Shown: piece after piece, positions 9,400-18,623 of the stretch
Numbering within the stretch: the first letter of the stretch is position 1
How the letters are laid out: each line of letters opens with the position of its first letter
DNA from: Beijerinckiaceae bacterium
GTDB lineage: Bacteria; Pseudomonadota; Alphaproteobacteria; Rhizobiales; Beijerinckiaceae
Assembly: GCA_022702015.1 (NCBI GenBank)
Contig: JAKONI010000177.1
Span: 1-32,729 of the forward strand
Direction of reading: 5' to 3'
Length of the DNA: 32,729 bases
Translations under genes and position numbers: made by a program
Notes under the pieces: generated by a model
Seen by the model: the letters and a program-made list of their open reading frames with translations, nothing else
Database searches by the model: none
Told to the model about the DNA's origin: nothing

Positions 9400-10629
9400 A
9401 TGGCACCCACCGCGCACCTCGCCCTGATCAACCTGTTCATCGGCGACATCCAGGGGGGGCTCGGGCCCTTCCTGGGGACGTGGCTGGCGCAATCGGGGGA
9501 TTGGAGCCCGGCGCGGGTGGGGCTCGTCGTGACCCTCGTGGGGTTCGCGACGCTGTTCCTCAGCGGGCCGGCGGGGGCGCTGGTGGACAGGGTCGCCAAG
9601 CCCCGCCTCCTCATCGGTGCCGCCTGCACCGCGATCCTGGCCGGCACGCTGCTGCTGCTGCCCGCCCGCAGCTTCTTCGCGGTCTTCACCGCGCAATTCC
9701 TCGCGGCCGCCGGCGGGACGCTTCTCTTGCCCGCCGTGGCGGCGCTCACCCTTGGGATCGTCGGCAAGGACCGCTTCCCGAAGCAGCAGGGCCGCAACCA
9801 AGCGTTCAACCACGTGGGCATCCTCGTGGCCGCCGGGGCGATCAGCTTCGGCGCCCCGTTCGGCCCGGCCATCGCGTTCTATGTCCTCGGCGGCATGGCG
9901 GTGGCGGCGATCCTCGCCACCTTCTCCACCCCGGCGGGGGCGTGGAGCCGGCGCCGGGCGGTGGGCTGGAACGAGGAGGACAACGACGAGCCCGAGCGCA
10001 GCGGCATCCGGCAGGTTCTCGGCAACCGGCGCCTGCTGGTGCTGACGGTGGCCCTCGCCCTGTTCAACCTCGGCAATGGCGGGATGCTGACCCTGCTCGG
10101 GCAGAAGCTCGTGGCGACCTCCGGTGACGCGACGACCTGGACGGCGCGCTACGTCATGGTCGCGCAATTGGTGATGGTGCCGGTCGCCCTCTTCGCCGGA
10201 TCCCTGGCCGACCGGCGTGGACGGCGGCTCCTGCTCCTGGTCGCCTTCGCGGTGCTGCCGATTCGGGCGGCGATGTCGGGGCTGATCGACGATCCCTGGT
10301 GGCTGATCGGCGCCGAGGTGCTGGACGGGGTGGCATCGGGGATCGTCGGCGTTGCCGTACCCGTGGTGGTGGCGGACCTGACCTGGGGTTCGGGCCGCAC
10401 GCAGACGGCGCTCGGCAGCGCCTATGCCGTCCAGGGGATCGGGGGAGCCCTCTCGGGCTGGTACGGGGGGTTGGCCTTCGCCTGGGTCGGCTGGACCGGC
10501 GCCTTCCTCGCGCTGGGTGTGCCGGGCCTCCTGGCCCTGGCGCTAGTCATCTGGCTCGACGCCACGCCCGAACCGGGCCGCCGCCGCAAGCGCCGGGAAC
10601 GCCATCACGCGGCCCGGCAAACGGCCTGA
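9400..10629 (+). CDS. MFS transporter
   Basis: About 12 hydrophobic segments; FIGDIQGGLGPFLGTWL, GPAGALVDR, and a second MFS loop motif AGSLADRRGRR. Confidence 0.9.
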   Translation: MAPTAHLALINLFIGDIQGGLGPFLGTWLAQSGDWSPARVGLVVTLVGFATLFLSGPAGALVDRVAKPRLLIGAACTAILAGTLLLLPARSFFAVFTAQFLAAAGGTLLLPAVAALTLGIVGKDRFPKQQGRNQAFNHVGILVAAGAISFGAPFGPAIAFYVLGGMAVAAILATFSTPAGAWSRRRAVGWNEEDNDEPERSGIRQVLGNRRLLVLTVALALFNLGNGGMLTLLGQKLVATSGDATTWTARYVMVAQLVMVPVALFAGSLADRRGRRLLLLVAFAVLPIRAAMSGLIDDPWWLIGAEVLDGVASGIVGVAVPVVVADLTWGSGRTQTALGSAYAVQGIGGALSGWYGGLAFAWVGWTGAFLALGVPGLLALALVIWLDATPEPGRRRKRRERHHAARQTA

Positions 10630-10689
10630 TCGAGAGTTCCCTGGATTCCTCTTTCAGTGGAGTCCAGGGGCGGCGCCCAGGGGCTTGAG

Positions 10690-10730
10690 CAGGGCGCTGC
10701 CCTGCACCCGCCAAAGGGCTCGCCCTTTGG
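10690..10730. repeat. Tandem hairpins in the convergent MFS/rpoH intergenic region (terminator-like or intergenic palindromic element)
   Basis: CAGGGC-GCT-GCCCTG (10690-10704) followed by CCAAAGGG-CTCG-CCCTTTGG (10711-10730). Confidence 0.6.
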
Positions 10731-10737
10731 GAACCCC

Positions 10738-11613
10738 TTACCCGACGTAGGGGCTGCCGGTCTCGGCGGGGAAACGGTCGGCCAACGCGCGACGGAGCTT
10801 CTCCAGGGCGCGGTTCTCGATCTGGCGCACGCGCTCCTTCGAGATCCCGAGGCGCTGGCCGAGGGCCTCCAGGGTCGCCTGATCCTCCGCGAGGCGACGC
10901 TCGCGCAGGATGCGCAACTCGCGCTCCGACAACACGCCCAGCGCCTGATGCAGCCAGCCGAGGCGGCGCTCGCCATCCACCGCCGCGCCCACGGTCTCGT
11001 CCGGGAGTGCCGCGCCGTCCACGAGGAAGTCCATCCGCTCCGAGGCGGCGTCGCCATCCTCGCCGATGGGGGCGTTGAGCGACATGTCCGGCCCCGAGAG
11101 GCGGGCATCCATCAGGGCCACGTCGTCGCGCGAGACGCCGATGGCGGTGGCGATCCGGCGGTGGATCTCGTCGCCCACATGCTCCTCGGTGGATTGCATG
11201 AGGCGGGCACGAAGGCGCCGCAGGTTGAAGAACAGGGCCTTCTGCGCGGAGGACGTGCCGCCACGGACGATCGACCAGTTGCGCAGGATGTAATCCTGGA
11301 TCGAAGCGCGGATCCACCATGTCGCGTAGGTGGAGAAGCGCACCTCCCGCTCCGGCTCGAACCGGGCGGCGGCTTCCATCAGGCCGACATGGCCCTCCTG
11401 AACGAGGTCGGCCATCGGCAGGCCGTAGTGACGAAAACGCCCCGCCAGGGCGATGACGAGGCGCATATGGGCGGAGATCAGACGGTGGAGGGCGCGTTCG
11501 TCGCGGCGGTCCTTCCAGCGGACGGCGAGATCACGCTCCTCCTCGCGGGCGAGGAAGGGCGCCTCCATCGCGGTCCGAATGAATTGTCGACGAATTCCCG
11601 CGATCTCGGCCAT
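10738..11613 (-). CDS. rpoH: RNA polymerase sigma-32 family factor
   Basis: Sigma-70 region 2 (LISAHMRLVIALAGRFRHYGLPMADLVQEGHVGLMEAAARFEPEREVRFSTYATWWIRASIQDYILRNWSIVR), RpoH-box-like SSAQKALFFNLRRLR, and region 4 HTH LGISKERVRQIENRALEKLR. Confidence 0.94.
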   Translation of the reverse strand: MAEIAGIRRQFIRTAMEAPFLAREEERDLAVRWKDRRDERALHRLISAHMRLVIALAGRFRHYGLPMADLVQEGHVGLMEAAARFEPEREVRFSTYATWWIRASIQDYILRNWSIVRGGTSSAQKALFFNLRRLRARLMQSTEEHVGDEIHRRIATAIGVSRDDVALMDARLSGPDMSLNAPIGEDGDAASERMDFLVDGAALPDETVGAAVDGERRLGWLHQALGVLSERELRILRERRLAEDQATLEALGQRLGISKERVRQIENRALEKLRRALADRFPAETGSPYVG

Positions 11614-11894
11614 TCCGCCTGCCTCTCTATCGAGTGCTTGTGCGGCACCGGTCCCATGAGTCCGGCGCGCAAGGCATCGATAAGGAACGACGCCAAGCGA
11701 CCGCTAACGGGTGCTCAAACGCGAAAGTTCCCCGCTTTCCTCAGGGAAACACGGTGAGGGACGAAGATTTCTTCATCAACTTTTCGAAAGATGGGACGCC
11801 GCTGCCCTGCGTCCAGTCCAATCGACCCTGTCCAGGGGGAAAAATGACGCGGACGGGCGATTTTCCGTGACCCGACCACGTGGTTCGGCCCACG

Positions 11895-11920
11895 AAAAAG
11901 CCCGGCCTTGCGGGCCGGGC
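11895..11920 (-). terminator. Rho-independent terminator downstream of carD
   Basis: On the minus strand: GCCCGGCCCGCAAGGCCGGGC hairpin followed by a T-tract (the plus-strand AAAAA at 11895-11899). Confidence 0.8.
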
Positions 11921-11948
11921 TCGGGACGTCTGAGGAAGAAGGTGGCCC

Positions 11949-12545
11949 TTAGGCTGCCTCCTCCTGAATGTCGTCGCCCTCGGCCTCGGCGTCGCCCTCG
12001 GCTTCCGCCTCGGCCTTCACCCGGCGGGGGGACTTGGCGAGGCTCTGCTCAATCAGCTTCAGGGCCTCGGTCTCGGTGATGCGGTTCACCGACGAGATCT
12101 CCCGGACGATCCGATCGAGGGCCGCCTCGTAAAGCTGGCGCTCGCTGTAGGACTGTTCCGGCTGGGCCTCCGACCGGAAGAGGTCGCGGACAACCTCGGT
12201 CACGGCCAGCAGGTCACCGGAGTTGATCTTCGCCTCGTATTCCTGGGCGCGACGCGACCACATCGTCCGCTTCACGCGGGCACGGCCGGTGAGCACGTCG
12301 AGAGCCTTCTTCACGATCTCCGGCTCGGCCAGCTTGCGCATGCCGACTGAATTCGCCTTCGCGGTCGGGACCCGCAGCACCATCTTGTCCTTCTCGAAGG
12401 ACACGACGAACAGCTCAAGTTTGTAACCCGCGATCTCCTGCTCCTCGATCGCGGTGATGCGACCCACACCGTGGGCCGGGTAGACGACGGCCTCGCCGGT
12501 CTTGAAGCCTTGCCGGCCTGCGGTCGTCTTCTTGGCTGTGGTCAT
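11949..12545 (-). CDS. CarD family transcriptional regulator
   Basis: FKTGEAVVYPAHGVGRITAIEEQEIAGYKLELFVVSFEKDKMVLRVPTAKANSVGMRKLA is the CarD/CdnL RNAP-interacting domain. Start trimmed to MTTAKKTTAGRQGF. Confidence 0.95.
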   Translation of the reverse strand: MTTAKKTTAGRQGFKTGEAVVYPAHGVGRITAIEEQEIAGYKLELFVVSFEKDKMVLRVPTAKANSVGMRKLAEPEIVKKALDVLTGRARVKRTMWSRRAQEYEAKINSGDLLAVTEVVRDLFRSEAQPEQSYSERQLYEAALDRIVREISSVNRITETEALKLIEQSLAKSPRRVKAEAEAEGDAEAEGDDIQEEAA

Positions 12546-12642
12546 GCGTGAAGGGCCTCCACTGGCGCGCGACGCCAATCACACCGCGCGAACCGCTGTT
12601 CCCGGGCGGGTCTACACCCGGTCCGATCGGCGGATCCCAAAG

Positions 12643-12875
12643 CGCGCCATGGGGGCGCGACTCCGAAAGCCGACGAAGCCGGGCACGCGACATTGCCTTC
12701 CGCCGGGTGGAAACCCGGCGGCCGAACACATGCAATCCCAAACAGGGAAATGCGTTTCGGCGCGGAGTGGGCACGTCTGACGCGAGCGACGGCAGGCGGA
12801 TTGTGTACCACAATCCACGCCGCGATCCAAGCTGCTTGGATCGCGGGCACGTACGCCCGAGCCTTCGGACGAAGG
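12643..12875. repeat. Cluster of perfect short inverted repeats in the fdxA-carD intergenic region
   Basis: CGCGCC/GGCGCG (12643-12659), CGCCGGGT-GGAA-ACCCGGCG (12701-12720), GGATTGTG-TAC-CACAATCC (12798-12816), CGCGATCCAAG-CTG-CTTGGATCGCG (12821-12845), CCTTCG-GA-CGAAGG (12862-12875). Confidence 0.75.
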
Positions 12876-13017
12876 TTTTACACTGGCTCGCCGCCCAGCC
12901 TAGGGACCTGATGCGGGGCAGGTCTTCCCTAAGAGCAAGCCAAGGCCGGATTTGAGCGCCCGGACCTGCTGGCCCCCGGGAGTATGGGACCGCCGGGTGC
13001 GGGTTCTCTCAAACTTA

Positions 13018-13356
13018 TCAGTCGCCCGAGCCGGCATTCGCGGAGAAGTGCGCGTCGAGCTTGCCGGACACCCCATCCCACTCCTTCGCGTCGGCGGGGG
13101 CATCCTTCTTCTGGGTGATGTTGGGCCAGCTCTTCGCGTAGTCGGCGTTGAGCTTCAGCCACGTCTCCAGGCTCGATTCGGTATCGGGCTTGATGGCCTC
13201 GGCCGGGCATTCCGGTTCGCAGACGCCGCAATCGATGCACTCATCCGGGTGGATGACGAGCATGTTCTCGCCCTCGTAGAAGCAGTCCACCGGACAGACT
13301 TCCACGCAGTCCATGTACTTGCACTTGATGCAGTTCTCGGTGACGACGTAGGTCAT
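13018..13356 (-). CDS. fdxA: Ferredoxin FdxA (7Fe-8S type)
   Basis: [55 protein letters not shown], a typical FdxA with cluster-binding Cys motifs. Confidence 0.95.
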   Translation of the reverse strand: MTYVVTENCIKCKYMDCVEVCPVDCFYEGENMLVIHPDECIDCGVCEPECPAEAIKPDTESSLETWLKLNADYAKSWPNITQKKDAPADAKEWDGVSGKLDAHFSANAGSGD

Positions 13357-13532
13357 CGGCTGTCTTCGTCCTCAGGTCCCGCATCAACCGGACGGGGCGG
13401 CTCAGCCCGCGCATCCGGGAGGCTGCGCTGTTGCGCATGCGTTGTTGGAAGGGCTCTAGACGCTGCCTCCCGCACTGACAAGCGCACGGGCGACGCGGGG
13501 GAGGGACGATGGACGCCTGTGGCGCCGCGTCA

Positions 13533-13808
13533 TCACTCCTGTTGGGGGGACAACGCCTCGTACAGGGTTTTGGCTTCCTCCGACGGCCCACGCCGGTCGC
13601 CGAGGTCCACCACCCGCACCGCCATGGTGGCGTGGGGGGCCGCGACGGTGACGACGTCGCCGAGGCCGAGGCCCTTGGCGGCGTTGTCGGTGCGCATCCC
13701 GTTCACGCGGACATGGCCATCCGTCACGAGGCGGGCGGCCAGGGTCCGCGTGCGGGCGAAGCGCGCGAACCACAGCCACTTGTCGAGGCGCTGGCGCCCG
13801 TCACGCAT
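13533..13808 (-). CDS. S4-domain RNA-binding protein (Hsp15-like)
   Basis: QRLDKWLWFARFARTRTLAARLVTDGHVRVNGMRTDNAAKGLGLGDVVTV. Confidence 0.92.
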   Translation of the reverse strand: MRDGRQRLDKWLWFARFARTRTLAARLVTDGHVRVNGMRTDNAAKGLGLGDVVTVAAPHATMAVRVVDLGDRRGPSEEAKTLYEALSPQQE

Positions 13809-13814
13809 CGCGCC

Positions 13815-16800
13815 TCAGCGCTTGCCGCCGTCGCCACCCTCGAGCTGCGCCTTGAGGGCGGCGAGCTTGGCGAAGGGCGAATCGGGATCCGGGGCCCGCT
13901 CCCGCCGGGGCGGGCGCTGATCCGGGCGCGGCCCGGCGTTCCGCTGATCGGGGCGGGGCTCGCCGCGATGGTCCGGCCGCCGGTCGGAACGGCCCTCGTC
14001 CCGGCGCCGTCCGTCCCGCTCGGGGCGTCCGCCCTCCGGCCGCTCGCGCCGCCGGTCGTGATCGCGGCCCGGCCGGGGCCCCCCTTCGCCCTCGGCCCGG
14101 CGCGGCTGCTCCGGCCCGCCCTGCTGCCCGGCGGGGGCGCCGTCGCGACGGCCACCACCCCGGGGACGGTTGTTCGGCCGGGAATGGGCCGGACGCTGGA
14201 ACCGTTGCAGCTTCCACACCTCGATGGGCGGGGCTTCCTGGGCGGCGCCCTCCTCGGAGGGAGCTTCCCCGTCGGCGGTCTCGGCGGACACCGCCCCGTC
14301 CGACGCCTCGGCCGTTTCGGTGGGCGCTGTCTCCTCGGGGACGAGGGCCTCCGGCTCGGCGGCGACGTCCGGTTCGGCCTCACCGGTGGGCTCGGCTTCG
14401 GCGGCGGGCTCGGCGTTGGCGACGGCTTCATCCTCGGCCGGGGCCTCGGACTCGCCCTCGGTGGGGGCCTCCGGCTCGGACGGCGCCTCGGGGGCCGGCT
14501 CCGCCTCGGTGGTGACGGCCTCGGCCTCGCCCGGAACCGATTCGCCGGTCTCCACCGGGGCGTCCTCGCCCACGGCGGGGGCCTCCTGCGCCACGGTGCC
14601 GTCCCCGGCCGGCGCTCCGGCGGTCACGGGGGCGGCCGGGGTGGTGGCGGCGGCGGGAAGCAGCGGCACGGTGATCGCCGGGCCCGGGCGGGTCTCGTTG
14701 GAATAGCCCAGCGACTTGAGGATCGAGGCGAAATCCTCGCCGGAGCAGCCGACCAGGGAGGTCATGCCCACGGTGGCGACGAAGCTCTCCCCGTCGGCGG
14801 TGCCGTCCGGCGGTGCGCCGGGGGTGGTGCCAGGACGGTAGGCGATGGCCGGGCGAATCAGGTCGGCGAGACGCTCCAGGATGTCGACCCGCACCGCCCG
14901 CTCGCCGCAGACCCTAAAGCCGGCGGCCCGGTAGAGGCCCTTGGCGATCTCCTTGTCGACCTTGATCGACGTCCGGCCGGAGCCGGCCAGATGGGCGATC
15001 TCGTCGAGGCCGCGCTGATCGAGCCCGCCGTTGCGCAGCGCCCAGAGCTGGGCGGCCAGGGTCCGGGGGGCCGGCTTCAGCAAGGCCGGCAGGAAGATGT
15101 GATAGGCGCCGAACCGGATCCCATGCCGACGCAGGGCGGCACGGCCGTCCTGATCGAGGGTGCGCATCTCCTGTGCGACCTTGGACCGCTCCAGCACGCC
15201 GAGCGATTCGACGACCTGGTAGCCGATGCCCTTGGCGAGGCCGGTGAGGTCGGCGGCGGTCTCGATCTCCATGAGCGGGCCGAGCAGACGCACCACATGC
15301 GCCTTCAGCCACGCATCGAGGCGAGCCTGCACCTTCTCCCGCCCCGCCGTGTCGAGGCTATCGTCCGACAGGACGCGGATCTGCGGGGCGAACAGCTTGT
15401 CGCCCGGCACCAGCCGGCCCACCGGCGCCCCCGTCCAACGGATCGTGCCGTCGTGCGAGAGGACGAGGGTCGAGTCCGCGGTCGAGGCGAAGCGCTCGGC
15501 CCGGGATTCGAATTCGCTGGCCAGGGCTTTCTCGGCGGCGCTGCGGAGCGTCTTGGCCTCGTGGCCTTCGGCGCTTGCATCGGGCACGAACAGGAAGCCG
15601 TTCAGTTGGCCGACATGTTGACCCTCGACGGTGACATCCCCGTCGGGGGTGATCTGGGCTTCGAGCATCGTGTTCTCTCGTAGGCGCCGCATCAGGACGC
15701 TGGTGCGTCGGTCGACGAAGCGGCTCGCGAGGCGTTCGTGAAGGGCGTCCGACAGTCTGTCCTCTACCCGACGCGTTTCGCCCTGCCAATGTTCGGGATC
15801 GCGAAGCCAGTCCGGCCGGTTCGCGACGAAGGTCCAAGTGCGGCCCTGCGCGATGCGGCGGGACAGGGTGTCGATGTCGCCGTCGGTGCGGTCGATCATC
15901 GCGACGTGCTCGGCGAACCACTGGTCCGGGATGCGCCCGGCCATCCCCTTCATCAGGAAGCGGTAGAGCTGGGCGATGAGGTCCGCGTGCACCTGTGGAT
16001 GCACCTTGCGGTAATCGGGCACCCCGCAGGTATCCCAGAGGCGCCGGACCGTGGCGGGGTTGCGCGCCATGTCGCGGATGTCCTCCTCGCGCATCAGGAT
16101 TTCCAGCGCCTGCTGGTCCTCGCCCATGGGGGCACGGGTGAGCCCGGCCTCGTGGGGATGCTCGTCGAGGCTTGCCTGGAGGGCGTCGAGGCTTGCGAAG
16201 GACAAGTCAGGGTTGCGCCACTGAAGGATGCGCAGGGGGTCGAAGTCGTGGTGCTCCAGGCGCTCCACCAGTTCCGGCTCGAAGGGCTGGCAGCGGCCCG
16301 TGGAGCCGAAGGTCCCGTCGGAGAGGTGGCGCCCGGCGCGGCCGGCGATCTGGCCCATCTCCGAGGGGGTGAGCCGCCGGAAGCGCGTGCCGTCGTATTT
16401 CCAGTTGGCGGCGAAGGCGACGTGATCCACGTCGAGGTTCAGCCCCATCCCCACGGCGTCGGTGGCCACGAGGTAGTCCACGTCGCCGCTCTGGTAGAGT
16501 TCCACCTGGGCGTTGCGGGTCCGCGGCGAGAGGGCGCCGAGCACCACCGCCGCGCCGCCCCGCTGCCGGCGGATCAACTCCGCGATGGCGTAGACCTCCT
16601 CCGCCGAGAAGGCGACGATGGCCGTGCGCCGGGGCAGGCGGGAGAGTTTCTTCTCCCCCGCGAAGGTCAGCTGCGACAGGCGCGGCCGGGTGGTGGTGTG
16701 GACGTTGGGGATCAGGCTCTGCACCAGCGGCAGGATGGTCGAGGAGCCGATGAGCAGCGTCTCCTCCCGCCCCCGGACGTAGAGCAGCCGGTCGGTGAAG

Positions 16801-17264
16801 ACGTGGCCCCGGTCCATGTCGGCGCCGAGCTGGATCTCGTCGATGGCGACGAAGGCCACGTCGAGGTCGCGCGGCATCGCCTCGATGGTGCAGATCCAGT
16901 AGCGCGGCCGGTCCGGCTTGATCTTCTCCTCGCCGGTCACGAGGGCGACCTTCTCCGGGCCGACCTTGGCGACGACGCGCAGGTACACCTCCCGGGCGAG
17001 CAGGCGCAGGGGCAGCCCGATCATCCCGGTCGGGTGCGCCAGCATCCTCTCGATGGCGAGATGGGTCTTGCCGGTGTTGGTCGGCCCCAGGACCGCCGTC
17101 ACGCCGCGGGCGCGGGCGTCGCGGTGGAGGGAGCGCTGGGTGGGGCGAAGGAGGGCGTCGATGATCAGCGGTCCTTCGGTCGAGCGACCGTCGGGGAGAG
17201 GCCGTTTCCCGGTGGGCGGGCCTCGGATCCGCCTAATATGGGCCAGGGCGCCCGCCCCTGCCAA
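13815..17264 (-). CDS. Suv3-like DEAD/DExH RNA helicase with long disordered C-terminal tail
   Basis: LGPTNTGKTHLAIERM (Walker A), IDEIQLGADMDRGHVFTDRLL, VLGALSPRTRNAQVELYQSGDVDYLVATDAVGMGLNLDVDHVAF and QIAGRAGRH helicase motifs. The ORF start at 17264 is TTG and overlaps the upstream gene, so the true start may lie nearer 17165. Confidence 0.88.
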   Translation of the reverse strand: MAGAGALAHIRRIRGPPTGKRPLPDGRSTEGPLIIDALLRPTQRSLHRDARARGVTAVLGPTNTGKTHLAIERMLAHPTGMIGLPLRLLAREVYLRVVAKVGPEKVALVTGEEKIKPDRPRYWICTIEAMPRDLDVAFVAIDEIQLGADMDRGHVFTDRLLYVRGREETLLIGSSTILPLVQSLIPNVHTTTRPRLSQLTFAGEKKLSRLPRRTAIVAFSAEEVYAIAELIRRQRGGAAVVLGALSPRTRNAQVELYQSGDVDYLVATDAVGMGLNLDVDHVAFAANWKYDGTRFRRLTPSEMGQIAGRAGRHLSDGTFGSTGRCQPFEPELVERLEHHDFDPLRILQWRNPDLSFASLDALQASLDEHPHEAGLTRAPMGEDQQALEILMREEDIRDMARNPATVRRLWDTCGVPDYRKVHPQVHADLIAQLYRFLMKGMAGRIPDQWFAEHVAMIDRTDGDIDTLSRRIAQGRTWTFVANRPDWLRDPEHWQGETRRVEDRLSDALHERLASRFVDRRTSVLMRRLRENTMLEAQITPDGDVTVEGQHVGQLNGFLFVPDASAEGHEAKTLRSAAEKALASEFESRAERFASTADSTLVLSHDGTIRWTGAPVGRLVPGDKLFAPQIRVLSDDSLDTAGREKVQARLDAWLKAHVVRLLGPLMEIETAADLTGLAKGIGYQVVESLGVLERSKVAQEMRTLDQDGRAALRRHGIRFGAYHIFLPALLKPAPRTLAAQLWALRNGGLDQRGLDEIAHLAGSGRTSIKVDKEIAKGLYRAAGFRVCGERAVRVDILERLADLIRPAIAYRPGTTPGAPPDGTADGESFVATVGMTSLVGCSGEDFASILKSLGYSNETRPGPAITVPLLPAAATTPAAPVTAGAPAGDGTVAQEAPAVGEDAPVETGESVPGEAEAVTTEAEPAPEAPSEPEAPTEGESEAPAEDEAVANAEPAAEAEPTGEAEPDVAAEPEALVPEETAPTETAEASDGAVSAETADGEAPSEEGAAQEAPPIEVWKLQRFQRPAHSRPNNRPRGGGRRDGAPAGQQGGPEQPRRAEGEGGPRPGRDHDRRRERPEGGRPERDGRRRDEGRSDRRPDHRGEPRPDQRNAGPRPDQRPPRRERAPDPDSPFAKLAALKAQLEGGDGGKR

Positions 17265-17505
17265 CCTGCGGCACGATGACGGGATAGGCGTCGATCCGGA
17301 TGTCGGCCGGCGGCTGCTGCGGCGCGAGGTCGGCGCAGAGGGTGTCGGGCACGGCGGTGATCGGCCCGCGCCGGGGCGGGCGGTGCTCGATCACCTGCGC
17401 GGAGGAGTAGGCATCGCCGCCGCAGGGCGAGTCCGTCGTCAGGGGCTGGGCCGCCGCCGGGGCGGCGCAGAGGAGGGCGAGGGCGAGGGGGGCGGAGACG
17501 CGCAT
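17233..17505 (-). CDS. Hypothetical small secreted protein
   Basis: MRVSAPLALALLCAAPAAAQ signal-peptide-like N-terminus, two Cys in the mature part; same strand as and overlapping the helicase ORF start. Confidence 0.6.
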   Translation of the reverse strand: MRVSAPLALALLCAAPAAAQPLTTDSPCGGDAYSSAQVIEHRPPRRGPITAVPDTLCADLAPQQPPADIRIDAYPVIVPQVGRGGRPGPY

Positions 17506-17798
17506 GGGCCTACTCCGCCCGTCGCCGGTAAACGATTCGCCCAAGCTGGGTGGGCGGAAGCCCGTCTCCGTATGGATCGCGTTGGACAACTCAGGGCTGT
17601 CCGGCCGTTCCGAAGGCGAGGCTCGATCTCTTTGCGTGCGGGGACGGGGCCACCCTCCGCTGCGGGGGAGGGGGATGGAAGGCGCGAGCGCGCCTGCGGT
17701 GGGTTCCGCAACGCTCGGCGCAGGCGGGGATGCAGGCGGGGATGAGGGGGCTGGGCACTCGATGGCTCGCGACGGGTCTTGGGGCTCCCCGCGGCCCC

Positions 17799-18218
17799 CT
17801 AATCGATCGGCCCCCCGCGCAGGCGCTTGGTGGAGGAGCGCTTGGTCTTCTCCTCGAGCCGCCGCTTCTTGGAGGCGAGGGTCGGCCGGGTCGGGCGGCG
17901 GGGCGTCGGGGGGATGGCGGCCTCGGCGACGAGGGCCGCCAACCGCTCCCTGGCGTCGGCGCGGTTGCGCTCCTGCGTGCGGAACTGCTGGGCGATGAGG
18001 ATGAGGACGCCGTCATCCGTCAACCGCCGTCCGGCGAGGCGCATCAACCGGACGGCCACCGCGTTCGGCAGGGCGCGGGAGCGGCGCACGTCGAAGCGCA
18101 ATTGCACCGCCGTGGACAGCTTGTTGACGTTCTGCCCGCCCGGTCCCGAGGAGCGCACGAAGGTCTCGATGAGTTCCGCGTCGGGGATCGCGATCTCCGG
18201 CGTGCAGACGAGGGTCAC
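17799..18218 (-). CDS. arfB: ArfB/YaeJ-like peptidyl-tRNA hydrolase (release factor domain)
   Basis: GGQ motif in ELIETFVRSSGPGGQNVNKLSTAVQLRFDV, basic C-terminal tail RPTRPTLASKKRRLEEKTKRSSTKRLR. GTG start inferred at 18218. Confidence 0.9.
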   Translation of the reverse strand: MTLVCTPEIAIPDAELIETFVRSSGPGGQNVNKLSTAVQLRFDVRRSRALPNAVAVRLMRLAGRRLTDDGVLILIAQQFRTQERNRADARERLAALVAEAAIPPTPRRPTRPTLASKKRRLEEKTKRSSTKRLRGGPID

Positions 18219-18240
18219 GGCCGGGGCCTCTCCATCGCGG

Positions 18241-18519
18241 TCAGGCGGCTTCGCCCGGGGTGCGGGCGCGCAGCGCCAGGGCGTGCAATCCCCGGGCGAA
18301 GGCTTGGTCGAGCAGGCCGTTGACGACCCGGTGGCGCTCCACCCGGCTCTTTCCCTCGAAGGCGGCCGACACGATATCCAGTCGGTAATGCGTCTCGCCC
18401 CCCGGCCGCGCCCCGGAATGGCCGGCATGGAGGTGTGATTCGTCGATGACGTCGAGATGGGCCGGAGCGAGTTCCGCCCGCAGCCGTGTCTCGATCCAGT
18501 CCCGAAGCGTTTCAGCCAT
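18241..18519 (-). CDS. BolA family protein
   Basis: LRAELAPAHLDVIDESHLHAGHSGARPGGETHYRLDIVSAAFEGKSRVERHRVVNGLL is characteristic of BolA. Start trimmed to MAETLRD. Confidence 0.94.
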   Translation of the reverse strand: MAETLRDWIETRLRAELAPAHLDVIDESHLHAGHSGARPGGETHYRLDIVSAAFEGKSRVERHRVVNGLLDQAFARGLHALALRARTPGEAA

Positions 18520-18623
18520 TGGTGCGTTCCACTCGCTGGGAAGCGTCAAGCCCGATCCCGCGCATGCGTCATCAGGCCCAGCGCACTTGTGTCTCGGAGA
18601 GACCCCCTCATAATCGGCCCGTC

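Noticed and set aside
11763-11774. GAAGATTTCTTC palindrome upstream of rpoH
   Set aside because: Short, AT-containing 5-bp arms only; not enough to claim an operator.
13509-15683. 724-aa plus-strand ORF opposite the helicase
   Set aside because: Low-complexity Gly/Leu/Arg translation mirroring the helicase disordered tail; antisense artefact of GC-rich codon usage.
15738-17279. 513-aa plus-strand ORF opposite the helicase core
   Set aside because: Antisense artefact; the helicase motifs on the minus strand are unambiguous.
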